Shown here one piece after another: positions 43,874-51,539 of a stretch of 64,000 bases of DNA (positions are counted from its first letter, which is position 1; each line of letters starts with the position of its first letter). The stretch is from Rhodobacter capsulatus (GTDB lineage Bacteria; Pseudomonadota; Alphaproteobacteria; Rhodobacterales; Rhodobacteraceae): positions 256,532 through 320,531 of the forward strand of contig NZ_QKZO01000003.1 in the NCBI RefSeq assembly GCF_003254295.1, in the 5' to 3' direction. The notes beneath the pieces were generated by a model. It had not been told where the DNA came from. It did not search any database and worked only from the letters and a program-made list of their open reading frames with translations. The translations under genes and the position numbers were made by a program.

Positions 43874-44821
43874 ATGGATTACGGTTATCCGGTTTCGGTG
43901 CTGGGCTTCGACGCCGAGCGGGGGCTTTGGTCGCTCGACCATGATTTCGACACCGCCACGATGCTGTGGCAGCTTGTCCATGGCGCCGCCGGGTCCGAGT
44001 TGCGCTCCGAAGTGCGCGATGCGATGGGCCATGTCATCGCCGCGGGGCAGATGACCGCCGATGTGCCCTTGCTGCTGCAAAAGCCCGATGGCGGCACGAT
44101 CCGGCTCGACCGGATCGAGATTGCCGGGGTGCTGTGCCTTTTCATGGCCTCGGAACCGCTGACCCCCGGCATCGATTATGCCGAGGCCGAGCCTTTCGCC
44201 CTGCCCGCCCGCGCCGCCAGCCCCGAGGAAATCGCCGCCCTGCCCTGCCTTGGCAGCGGCACGATGATCGCCACCGCCGAGGGCCCGGCGCCGATCGACT
44301 GGCTGCGCCCGGGCGACCGGGTGCTGACGCGCGACAACGGTTATCAGCCGCTTCTCTGGGTCTGCCAGCACACGATGCCGCGCCGCGCGCCGGCCGAGAC
44401 CCGGCCGCTGCTGCTCTCCGCCGCCTGTTTCGGCGCGGCGTTGCCGGAACGCGACGTGCTGCTCTCGCCCGGGACCGGGGTGCTGCTGGCCGGGCATGAA
44501 CTGGAACTCTGGTTCGGCGAATCCGAGATGTTCGCCAAGGCCCGCCATGCGCTGCCCAAGGCCGAGGCAGGGGCGGGGTCGCAAAAGCTTTACTCGATGC
44601 TGCTCGCCAGCCCCGAAATCGTGCTGGCCGAGGGGATGTGGGTCAGCTCGGTCCATGCCGATGCCGCCTATCTGTCGCTGCTGCCCGACCGCATCCGCGG
44701 CGCAATCGCCCCGCGCGTCACCGCGGGCCATGCCGATCCGGCCCGCGCCTGGCTTGAAGATTGGGAAGTGGCGATGTTCCGCCGCGAACGCCTGGCCCGC
44801 GCCCGCCGCCTCGCCGCCTGA
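43874..44821 (+). CDS. Hint-domain (Hint_2) protein
   Basis: The 315-residue protein starts MDYGYPVSVLGFDAERGLWS at ATG 43874, preceded by AGGAGGTCAC. The second half holds a Hint domain with CLGSGTMIATAEGPAPIDWL, RPGDRVLTRDNGYQPLLWV and YLSLLPDRIRG-like end. The first ~115 residues are a separate beta-rich domain. Hint_2 proteins in this group are linked to RTX-type extracellular proteins; whether the Cys does protein splicing or autoprocessing cannot be told. It is transcribed alone. Confidence 0.8.
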   Translation: MDYGYPVSVLGFDAERGLWSLDHDFDTATMLWQLVHGAAGSELRSEVRDAMGHVIAAGQMTADVPLLLQKPDGGTIRLDRIEIAGVLCLFMASEPLTPGIDYAEAEPFALPARAASPEEIAALPCLGSGTMIATAEGPAPIDWLRPGDRVLTRDNGYQPLLWVCQHTMPRRAPAETRPLLLSAACFGAALPERDVLLSPGTGVLLAGHELELWFGESEMFAKARHALPKAEAGAGSQKLYSMLLASPEIVLAEGMWVSSVHADAAYLSLLPDRIRGAIAPRVTAGHADPARAWLEDWEVAMFRRERLARARRLAA

Positions 44822-44872
44822 CCCGGCCCCCCTGACCCGGACCCGGCGTGGCCCGCCCGCTTGCGACCCGGC

Positions 44873-44940
44873 TTTCACCTTGGTGCAAATATCCCGGGGG
44901 GGGTCCGCTTGCGGACGGGGGGCAGCGCCCCCTCCCCCGT
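44873..44940 (-). repeat. GC-palindrome plus TATTTG intergenic repeat, copy C (inverted)
   Basis: Read on the minus strand it gives GGGGGCGCTGCCCCCC, GTCCGCAAGCGGAC, CCCCCCCGG and GATATTTGCACCAAGGTGAAAG, the same order as copies A, B and D. It separates the Hint-domain gene from the HTH-MGMT gene. Confidence 0.8.
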
Positions 44941-45010
44941 CGAAACCGCAGCTTTCGGGTCGCCCGAGCCGCGCAACCCGGGTTAGGATGGCACAACGAA
45001 AGGCGTGCCC

Positions 45011-45898
45011 ATGTCCGACCCGATCCCGCTCGAAGACCGCTATCACTACCGCCTGATCGCCCGGGCGATCGCGGAAATCGACGCCGCCCAGGCCGAGGCG
45101 CGGGCGGCGGGCCGCCCGGTGCAGATCCCGCTCGAAGACCTCGCGGCGCGGCTTGGGCTGTCGGCGCCGCATTTCCAGCGCGTCTTTTCTGCCTGGGCCG
45201 GGGTCTCGCCGAAACGCTACACGCAATATCTCTCGCTTGGCCTTGCGCGCGAATTGCTGGCGCAGAAGCTGCCGCTCGATCAGGTCGCCGAGACGGCGGG
45301 GCTCTCTGCCCCCTCGCGGCTGCATGATCTGATCCTGCGCTGGGAGGCGATGACCCCGGGCGAGCTGGCCGCGGGCGGCGCCGGGCTGGTGATCCGCTGG
45401 GGGCGCTTCGACAGCCCTTTCGGCCCGGTGCTGGGATTCGGCACCGACCGCGGCCTGTGCGGCCTTGCCTTCACCGAGGAGATCGGCCCTGACGCGGCCT
45501 TTGCCGACATGGTCGCGCGCTGGCCCGGCGCGCGGCTGCGCGAAGACCCGGCACCGCTGACGGGTTGGGTCGCGGCGGCCTTCGGCTCTGGCGGCGAGGC
45601 GCGGCTTTGCGTCCTTGGCGCGCCGTTTCAGATCAAGGTCTGGGAGGCGCTGCTGGCCATCCCCTCGGGCGAGGTCCGCAGCTATGCGCAGATCGCCGCC
45701 CGCATCGGCAGCCCGCGCGCGGTGCGGGCGGTGGGCACGGCGGTCGGGCGCAACCCGGTCGCGGTGCTGATCCCCTGCCACCGGGTGCTGCGCGCCTCGG
45801 GGGGGCTTGGCGGCTATCACTGGGGGCTGGGGCTGAAACGGGCGCTGCTGGCACGCGAGGCGGCCAGACACGAGGCCGGGCACGAGGCCGGGCTTTGA
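45011..45898 (+). CDS. AraC-HTH / methylated-DNA-cysteine methyltransferase fusion
   Basis: The 295-residue protein has an AraC-type HTH (~30-110, LEDLAARLGLSAPHFQRVFS and AETAGLSAPSRLHDLIL). A C-terminal O6-methylguanine methyltransferase follows, with the active site IPCHRV (Cys256) and the DNA-contact helix RAVGTAVGRNP. It lacks the N-terminal Ada methylphosphotriester domain and its four-Cys zinc site, so it is a two-domain Ada-like protein that should repair O6-methylguanine and perhaps act as regulator. The start could also be GTG 45005. Confidence 0.88.
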   Translation: MSDPIPLEDRYHYRLIARAIAEIDAAQAEARAAGRPVQIPLEDLAARLGLSAPHFQRVFSAWAGVSPKRYTQYLSLGLARELLAQKLPLDQVAETAGLSAPSRLHDLILRWEAMTPGELAAGGAGLVIRWGRFDSPFGPVLGFGTDRGLCGLAFTEEIGPDAAFADMVARWPGARLREDPAPLTGWVAAAFGSGGEARLCVLGAPFQIKVWEALLAIPSGEVRSYAQIAARIGSPRAVRAVGTAVGRNPVAVLIPCHRVLRASGGLGGYHWGLGLKRALLAREAARHEAGHEAGL

Positions 45899-46020
45899 CG
45901 CTCTCGCCTGAAATTGATGCGCAAAAATCCGCCAAGCTTGCACAGGGCATGGAACGGCGTCGAAAATCTGTCGTAGTATGGGACAACGGCCAAGATGGCC
46001 GCAAGCACAAGGGCAGATCC

Positions 46021-46695
46021 ATGACCAAGACCTCCACCCTCCTTCTCGCCTGCACCGGACTTTTCGCGCTTTCCGCCTGCACCGAGCCCTACAGTCAGGG
46101 CTACAGCGGATCGTCGAGCGCCGATCCCAATGCCAACACCCGCGGCGGCGCGATCACCGGGGCGCTGATCGGCGGCGTTCTGGGCGCCACCAGCAACGGC
46201 GACGAACGGCTGGAAAAGGCCGCCGCCGGGGCGATCGTCGGCGGGCTGATCGGCGGCGCCATCGGCAACCAGCTGGACAAGCAGGCGCAAGAGCTGCGCC
46301 GCGATCTGGACACCAACGGCGTGTCCGTCGTGCGTCAGGGCGACCGCCTGATCGTGACGATGCCGCAAGACGTGCTCTTTGCCGTCGACAGCGCCGCCGT
46401 GCGCCCCGATCTGCAACGCGATCTTTACACGCTGGCGGGCAGCCTGAACCGCTATCCCGACACCACCGTCGATGTCGTCGGCCACACCGATTCGGACGGC
46501 GACGCCGCCTATAACCAGCGCCTGTCGCAAGACCGCGCCAATTCGGTCTCGCGCCTGCTGATCGGCGCCGGGGTGCCGTCCTATCGCGTCGTCGCCTATG
46601 GCCGCGGCGAGGAACAGCCGGTGGCCTCGAACCTCAGCGCCGCGGGCAAGGCGCAAAACCGCCGCGTCGAATTCATCATCCGCCCGAACCGCTGA
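46021..46695 (+). CDS. OmpA-family lipoprotein (YiaD-like)
   Basis: The 224-residue protein has a lipoprotein signal with lipobox LSAC (~residue 20). A Gly-rich glycine-zipper region follows (GGAITGALIGGVLGA and AIVGGLIGGAIGNQL). The C-terminal OmpA-like peptidoglycan-binding domain has VVGHTDSDGDAAYNQRLSQD-RA and NRRVEFIIRPNR. It anchors the outer membrane to peptidoglycan. The start ATG 46021 follows AGGGCAGATCC. It is ended by the strong terminator at 46716-46748. Confidence 0.93.
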   Translation: MTKTSTLLLACTGLFALSACTEPYSQGYSGSSSADPNANTRGGAITGALIGGVLGATSNGDERLEKAAAGAIVGGLIGGAIGNQLDKQAQELRRDLDTNGVSVVRQGDRLIVTMPQDVLFAVDSAAVRPDLQRDLYTLAGSLNRYPDTTVDVVGHTDSDGDAAYNQRLSQDRANSVSRLLIGAGVPSYRVVAYGRGEEQPVASNLSAAGKAQNRRVEFIIRPNR

Positions 46696-46715
46696 GATCG
46701 GGCCACACCGCCAAA

Positions 46716-46748
46716 AAGGCCGGGCCCCGCGCCCGGCCTTTGCTTTTG
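46716..46748 (+). terminator. terminator after OmpA-like lipoprotein gene
   Basis: AAGGCCGGGC and GCCCGGCCTT form a 10-bp stem around CCCGC, followed by TGCTTTT. The tail CCGGCCTTTGCTTTTGAC is directly repeated once more just downstream. Confidence 0.9.
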
Positions 46749-46818
46749 ACCCCGGCCTTTGCTTTTGACATTGCCGGGCTTTCCCATTGGTCATAGTTTC
46801 TGACCACGGGAGAGAGAG

Positions 46819-47592
46819 ATGCCATTCCAGAAGATCGAATCCGAGAAACTTGCCTCGGCCGTGGTGCGTCAGATCGAGAATCTGATCGTCGAGGGCGTGC
46901 TGCGCCCCGGCGAGCGGCTGCCATCGGAACGCGAATTGTCCGAACGCCTTGCGGTGTCGCGGCCCTCGCTGCGCGAGGCCGTGGCCGAGCTGCAGCAGGA
47001 GGGTCTGCTGACCACCCGCGCCGGATCGGGGATCTTCGTCGCCGAAGTGCTCGGCTCGGCGTTTTCGCCCGCGCTGATCCGGCTTTTCGCCCGCAACGAT
47101 CAGGCGGTCTTCGACTATCTCGCCTTCCGGCGCGACCTCGAGGGGATGGCGGCGGAACGCGCCGCCAAGATGGGCTCGGACACCGATCTGAAGGTGATCG
47201 ACGCGATCCTGACGCGGATGGAAACGGCGCATGGCAAGCGCAACCCGGCCGACGAGGCGGCGCTGGATGCGCAATTCCACATGGCGATCGTCGAGGCGAG
47301 CCACAACATCATCATGCTGCACATGATGCGGGCGATGTTCGACCTTTTGTCCGAGGGCGTGTTCTACAACCGCCAGATCATGTTTCGCAACCGCTCCACC
47401 CGCGAGGCGCTGCTGGAGCAGCACCGGGCGATCAACGCGGCGATTCAGGCGCGCGACGGCGGCGCTGCACGGGCGGCGGTGGCGGCGCATATGGATTTCG
47501 TCGAACTGGCGCTGACCGAATTGCGCAAGGCCGAACGGCACGAGGCCCTGGCCCGGCTGCGGCTGCAACACCAAAGCGCGAAGACGGTCTGA
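46819..47592 (+). CDS. FadR/PdhR-type GntR-family regulator
   Basis: The 257-residue protein has a winged helix with LPSERELSERLAVSRPSLRE and a helical FCD domain (DAQFHMAIVEASHNIIMLHM and EQHRAINAAIQARD). The FCD pattern with conserved Asp/His suggests a metal-bound carboxylate ligand such as pyruvate, lactate or glycolate; its target genes are not adjacent. Ribosome site GGGAGAGAG precedes ATG 46819. Confidence 0.88.
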   Translation: MPFQKIESEKLASAVVRQIENLIVEGVLRPGERLPSERELSERLAVSRPSLREAVAELQQEGLLTTRAGSGIFVAEVLGSAFSPALIRLFARNDQAVFDYLAFRRDLEGMAAERAAKMGSDTDLKVIDAILTRMETAHGKRNPADEAALDAQFHMAIVEASHNIIMLHMMRAMFDLLSEGVFYNRQIMFRNRSTREALLEQHRAINAAIQARDGGAARAAVAAHMDFVELALTELRKAERHEALARLRLQHQSAKTV

Positions 47593-47604
47593 GCAGGCCC
47601 CGGC

Positions 47605-47988
47605 TCAGTCCCGCGGCGGCGGCGGCAGCGCCGGATCGCGCAGGCATTTCGCCAGCGGCAGCGCCTTCAGCCTGTCGATGAACCAGACCTCGCCCTCGGC
47701 GGCGCGGCCGTAATCGCCCCCGGCACAGGCGCAGCCATAGCCGTAAGAGCCATTCGTCGCGACCCAGTCCGCGCCGAATTCGGCCTCTGACCAGTCAAGC
47801 TCTTCCCAGCCGCCGACCTCCAGCGAGCCTTGCGAGGCGAACCACCAGTCCCCCTCGGCATCGGTCAGGTAGAAATTCCCCGGCGTCGGATTGACGAACC
47901 AGCCGCAGCGGGTTTCCGACCGGGCCTCGGCGAAAGCCGCCCCGGCGCTCAGCACCAGCAGCCCCGCCAGCGTCAGGATCTTACGCAA
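47605..47988 (-). CDS. secreted DUF4087-like protein
   Basis: The 127-residue exported protein has a signal peptide (MRKILTLAGLLVLSAGAAFA). It then has ETRCGWFVNPTPGNFYLTDA, DWWFASQGSLEVGG and NGSYGYGCACAGGDYGRAAE. The CGWFxNPTPGN block and the pair of Cys near the middle match small periplasmic proteins grouped as DUF4087. Function unknown. Its start overlaps the fnrL stop by 8 nt, so it is co-transcribed with fnrL. Confidence 0.75.
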   Translation of the reverse strand: MRKILTLAGLLVLSAGAAFAEARSETRCGWFVNPTPGNFYLTDAEGDWWFASQGSLEVGGWEELDWSEAEFGADWVATNGSYGYGCACAGGDYGRAAEGEVWFIDRLKALPLAKCLRDPALPPPPRD

Positions 47989-48727
47989 TCAGACCTCCGT
48001 CATTGTCATCGCCCGCCTCGACCAGCAGCCGCTCCATGTCGGGCACGGTGACGTGACGTTTCCCCTCCAGCTCGATCACCCCGTCGCGTTTGAGCGCCGA
48101 CATCTGCCGGCTGACGGTTTCGAGCGTGAGGCCCAGATAATCCGCCATCGCCTCGCGCGTCAGCGGCAGATCGAAGGTCAGACGGCCGCGCATCTTGCGG
48201 TGACGAATCGACGCATCGCGGCGCGCGACGATCGACAGAAGCGAGGCGATCTTCTCGCGCGCGGTCTTGCGACCGAGCAAAAGCATCCATTCACGCGCCG
48301 CATCAAGCTCGTCCAGGGTCATCTGCAAGAGCCGCTGCGCGATATGCGGCGTGCGCTCCATCATCTCCTCGAAGGGCTTGCGGCGGAAGCAGCACATCAG
48401 GATATCGGTCGTCGCGGTGACGTTGTAAGCGGCGCGGTCGCGGCCAGGTCTTCCAACAAAATCAGAGGGTAAGAGCAATCCAACCATCTGCGTGCGGCCA
48501 TCTTCGAGGGTCTGGGTCAGGGTCGCGATCCCCGACACGACCGAGGCCACGAAGTCCATCTTGTCGCCCGACCAGATCACCGTCTGACCCGCTTCGAAGC
48601 TCCGGTAATACTTCGCGCCCTCGAGTTCATCGAGTTCGGAACTCTCGCATCTGGCGCAGACGGCCCGATGCCTGATCGGGCAGTCTCCGCATTGTAGCGA
48701 GACCGGATGAGCGTCGTCGTGAGACAT
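47981..48727 (-). CDS. fnrL: FNR-type anaerobic regulator FnrL
   Basis: The 248-residue regulator has N-terminal Cys residues 13, 16, 24 and 27 plus an internal pair (DILMCCF) that bind the oxygen-sensitive [4Fe-4S] cluster. A cyclic-nucleotide-binding-like beta roll, a dimer helix and a C-terminal HTH (MADYLGLTLETVSRQMSALK, with the E..SR recognition residues of FNR) follow. It activates genes for anaerobic and photosynthetic growth. It is divergent from hemN with an FNR box between, so it may control hemN and itself. Confidence 0.96.
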   Translation of the reverse strand: MSHDDAHPVSLQCGDCPIRHRAVCARCESSELDELEGAKYYRSFEAGQTVIWSGDKMDFVASVVSGIATLTQTLEDGRTQMVGLLLPSDFVGRPGRDRAAYNVTATTDILMCCFRRKPFEEMMERTPHIAQRLLQMTLDELDAAREWMLLLGRKTAREKIASLLSIVARRDASIRHRKMRGRLTFDLPLTREAMADYLGLTLETVSRQMSALKRDGVIELEGKRHVTVPDMERLLVEAGDDNDGGLIA

Positions 48728-48735
48728 TGCCTTGC

Positions 48736-48749
48736 TTGATTTGGGTCAA
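48736..48749. promoter_or_regulatory. FNR box between fnrL and hemN
   Basis: TTGAT-TTGG-GTCAA matches the FNR consensus (TTGAT N4 ATCAA) except one base. It is 9 nt from the fnrL start and about 35 nt from the hemN start, placed to act on both divergent genes. Confidence 0.88.
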
Positions 48750-48784
48750 TACTTTGTGCGCGTCGTGAAGGATACAATACGCCC

Positions 48785-50140
48785 ATGAAACATGAATCGC
48801 AACTCGCCCGGCTCGGCCTCTTCGACGCCAAGGTGCCCCGCTACACCAGCTACCCGACCGCACCCCATTTTTCCAAGGATATCGGCCCCTCGCAGTTCAT
48901 CGAGTGGATCGAGGCGATTCCGGCGGGGGCGTCGATCTCGCTTTACATGCACGTGCCCTTCTGTCGGCGGCTGTGCTGGTTCTGCGCCTGCCGCACCCAG
49001 GGCACGCAGACCGATGCGCCGGTGAAGACCTATGCCGAGACGCTGATCAAGGAGGTTGCGATGCTGAAATCGCACCTCGCGCCGGGGGTGAAACTGTCGC
49101 GCCTGCATTGGGGCGGCGGCACCGCGACGCTGCTGCCGGCGGACTCGATGCGCAAGATCGCCGAGGCGGTGTTCGAAGCCGTGCCGCTGGGCGAGAAGGG
49201 CGAATTCTCGGTCGAGATCGACCCGAACGAGATCGATGACGAACGCATGGATGCACTGGCGCAATCGGGGATGAACCGGGCCTCGGTCGGCATTCAGGAT
49301 TTCGACCCCTTCATCCAGTCGGTGATCGGCCGCGAACAGACCTTCGAAGTGACGAAGATGGTCGTCGACATGATCCGCGACCGCGGCATCAACAGCCTGA
49401 ACGCCGACATTCTCTACGGGCTGCCGCATCAGACGCCGCAGAAGATGACCGAAAGCGTCGAGAAGGTGCTGTCGCTGAAACCCGACCGCGTGGCGTTTTA
49501 CGGCTATGCGCATGTGCCGTGGATGTCGCGTCGGCAATCGCTCATTCCGTCGGAAAACCTGCCGACGCCGCCCGAGCGGCTGGAGCTGTTCCACCTCTCG
49601 CGCGAGCTCTTTACCAAGGCGGGCTATGACGTGATCGGCATCGACCACTTCGCGCTGCCGCATGACGGGCTGGCCACCGCGCTCAAGGCGGGCAAGCTGC
49701 GCCGCAACTTCCAGGGCTACACCGACGATCAGGCCGAAGCCCTGGTGGGGCTGGGCGCCTCCTCGATCTCGCGCTTCCCGCAGGGCTTTGCGCAGAACGA
49801 AAGCCCGACCGGCACCTATACGGCGGCGATCCGCGAGGGCAAGTTCTCGACCCACCGCGGTTTCGTGTTCTCGAAAGAAGACCTGATGCGCGGCCGTCTG
49901 ATCGAGATGCTGATGTGCGACTTCAAGGCCGACAAGGCCGAGCTGGTCGATCAATGGGGGGCCGATCCGGCGGGTCTCGATGCCGAATTCGCCGCCTGCG
50001 TCGCGAAATTCGAAGACATGGTGGTGGTGACCGAGGCGGGGCTGGAAATCCCCGAACACGGCCGCCCGCTGACGCGGATGATCGCGCGTCACTTCGATGC
50101 CTATGACCTCTCGAAAGCCGGGCACAGCTCGGCGATCTGA
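48785..50140 (+). CDS. hemN: oxygen-independent coproporphyrinogen III dehydrogenase
   Basis: The 451-residue radical-SAM enzyme of haem and bacteriochlorophyll synthesis makes protoporphyrinogen IX without oxygen. The cluster motif is CRRLCWFC with Cys60, 64 and 67 preceded by YMHVPF. The family blocks LHWGGGTATLLPADSMR, MNRASVGIQDFDP and LNADILYGLPHQTP are present, with a C-terminal HemN domain (LGASSISRFPQGFAQNE). Length is normal for true HemN rather than HemW. In Rhodobacter this gene next to fnrL has also been called hemZ. The FNR box suggests induction without oxygen. Confidence 0.97.
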   Translation: MKHESQLARLGLFDAKVPRYTSYPTAPHFSKDIGPSQFIEWIEAIPAGASISLYMHVPFCRRLCWFCACRTQGTQTDAPVKTYAETLIKEVAMLKSHLAPGVKLSRLHWGGGTATLLPADSMRKIAEAVFEAVPLGEKGEFSVEIDPNEIDDERMDALAQSGMNRASVGIQDFDPFIQSVIGREQTFEVTKMVVDMIRDRGINSLNADILYGLPHQTPQKMTESVEKVLSLKPDRVAFYGYAHVPWMSRRQSLIPSENLPTPPERLELFHLSRELFTKAGYDVIGIDHFALPHDGLATALKAGKLRRNFQGYTDDQAEALVGLGASSISRFPQGFAQNESPTGTYTAAIREGKFSTHRGFVFSKEDLMRGRLIEMLMCDFKADKAELVDQWGADPAGLDAEFAACVAKFEDMVVVTEAGLEIPEHGRPLTRMIARHFDAYDLSKAGHSSAI

Positions 50141-50170
50141 GGGCGCTTCCATAACAAGGGAAGGGCAGAC

Positions 50171-50198
50171 TGGGCGCCGCAAGGCGCCCATTTCTTTT
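50171..50198 (+). terminator. hemN terminator
   Basis: TGGGCGCC and GGCGCCCA form an 8-bp stem with a GCAA loop and are followed by TTTCTTTT, 30 nt past the hemN stop. Confidence 0.92.
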
Positions 50199-50260
50199 CC
50201 CCCGCCGCTTCGGGCTGGCGTTTTGGCGCAAAGGGCGTAGACTGAGCCGGAACCAGCACA

Positions 50261-50370
50261 GGAGGGATGTTTGTCGGATCTTGCGCGCCTCCGGGCCGGG
50301 GTTTGCCGGGCGGTCTGACCGCCGAAGCCTCGTGCCCCTGAATGTCACCGGCGCCTTGGCGCCTGTTTTT
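50261..50370 (+). promoter_or_regulatory. rsgA leader with short ORF and terminator-like hairpin
   Basis: GGAGG (50261-50265) stands 5 nt before TTG 50271, which opens a 15-codon frame LSDLARLRAGVCRAV ending at TGA 50316-50318. An overlapping ATG 50267 frame also exists. GGCGGT/ACCGCC (50309-50323) wraps the stop. It is followed at 50350-50370 by GGCGCC-TT-GGCGCC-TGTTTTT, a terminator-like hairpin, 25 nt before the rsgA start. The arrangement looks like attenuation by a leader peptide; what it senses is unknown. Confidence 0.5.
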
Positions 50371-50394
50371 CAGTGTCCTGCGAGGATCACCTTG

Positions 50395-51444
50395 ATGACC
50401 GACACGTTCCCGCTCGCCGATCTCGGCTGGGCGCCCGATTTCCTGCGTCAACTCACGCTTGACGAGATCGCCACCCTCACCCCCTGCCGCATCAGCGCGG
50501 TGCATCGCAACCGGATCGAGGCGCTTTGCCCGACCGGCCCGCTCTCTCTTCTCCCGCCCGCGGGGCTCTCCACCGCCGAAATCGCCGTCGGCGACTGGGG
50601 CTTGTGCGACTGCGGGCTAAGCGACGGACCCCGGCTTTTGCGCCTGCTCACGCGCCGCAGCACGCTGGCCCGCCGCGCCGCGGGCACCGGGGCGGACCGG
50701 CAGCTGATCGCCGCCAATGTAGACACGCTGTTCATCGTCACCTCCTGCAACGCCGATTTCAACCCGGCCCGGATCGAGCGCTATCTGGCGCTCGCCCGCG
50801 CCGCCGCGGTCGCCCCGGTGCTGGTGCTGACCAAGGCCGACATCCCCCCCGACCCCGCGGCCTGGCAGGACCGCGCCGCGGCGATCGACCGCCGCGTGCC
50901 GGTCGTGCCGCTGGACGCCCGCGCCCCGGGCGACAGCCTGTCCGACTGGTGCCGCCCCGGCCAGACGGTGGCGCTGCTCGGCTCCTCGGGGGTCGGAAAG
51001 ACCACGCTTGCCAATGCCTTGACCGGCGAGGTTCAGGCCACGGCGGCGATCCGCGAAGACGATGCGAAGGGCCGTCACACCACCACCGGGCGGCATCTGC
51101 ACCGGCTCGCACAGGGCGGCTGGTTGATCGACACGCCCGGCATGCGGGAATTGCGGCTCAGCGATGCCGGGGCGGGGATCGCCGCGACCTTCGACGATCT
51201 CGACGCGCTGGCGGGGGCGTGCCGCTTTGCCGATTGCAACCATCAGACCGAGCCGGGCTGCGCGGTGCAGGCGGCGATCGGCGCGGGAACGGTCGATCCG
51301 GCGCGGCTCGCGCGCTGGCAAAAGCTGCGCCGCGAGGATCGGATCAATTCCGAAACCCTGGCCGAGGCCCATGCCCGCGACCGCGCCTTCGGCAAGAGGA
51401 CGCGGGCGGCGCTGCGCGACAAATCCCGGCTGCGCGGCACCTGA
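50395..51444 (+). CDS. rsgA: ribosome small-subunit-dependent GTPase A
   Basis: The 349-residue assembly GTPase has an OB-fold at the N-terminus, then a circularly permuted GTPase domain. The order is G4 (VLTKADIP), then G1 (LGSSGVGKTTLANAL), G2 (TTTGRH) and G3 (DTPGMRE). A C-terminal zinc finger has CRFADCNHQTEPGC. It releases RbfA and checks maturation of the 30S subunit. The start was set at ATG 50395 (MTDTFPLADLGW), after CGAGGATCACC. The leader at 50261-50370 may regulate it. Confidence 0.93.
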   Translation: MTDTFPLADLGWAPDFLRQLTLDEIATLTPCRISAVHRNRIEALCPTGPLSLLPPAGLSTAEIAVGDWGLCDCGLSDGPRLLRLLTRRSTLARRAAGTGADRQLIAANVDTLFIVTSCNADFNPARIERYLALARAAAVAPVLVLTKADIPPDPAAWQDRAAAIDRRVPVVPLDARAPGDSLSDWCRPGQTVALLGSSGVGKTTLANALTGEVQATAAIREDDAKGRHTTTGRHLHRLAQGGWLIDTPGMRELRLSDAGAGIAATFDDLDALAGACRFADCNHQTEPGCAVQAAIGAGTVDPARLARWQKLRREDRINSETLAEAHARDRAFGKRTRAALRDKSRLRGT

Positions 51445-51446
51445 CG

Positions 51447-51530
51447 CCGGTTCGGGGGCCGGTGGGGGCATCGCCCCCACCGCGCCCGACGCGCGGCGGG
51501 CTTGCCCGCCCAAGGAGGGCGCAATCCCCC
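51447..51530 (+). repeat. GC-rich hairpin cluster after rsgA
   Basis: GGTGGGGGC-ATC-GCCCCCACC and CGGCGGGCTTGCCCGCCC occur in succession in the convergent gap between rsgA and the glycosyltransferase. They probably terminate both transcripts. They resemble the GC part of the intergenic repeat but without TATTTG. Confidence 0.5.
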
Positions 51531-51539
51531 CCCGGGATT

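Noticed and set aside
43721..45943. Extension of the nth frame far upstream (955 codons in total)
   Set aside because: Only the last 214 codons match endonuclease III; the rest is antisense of the Hint-domain and Ada-like genes.
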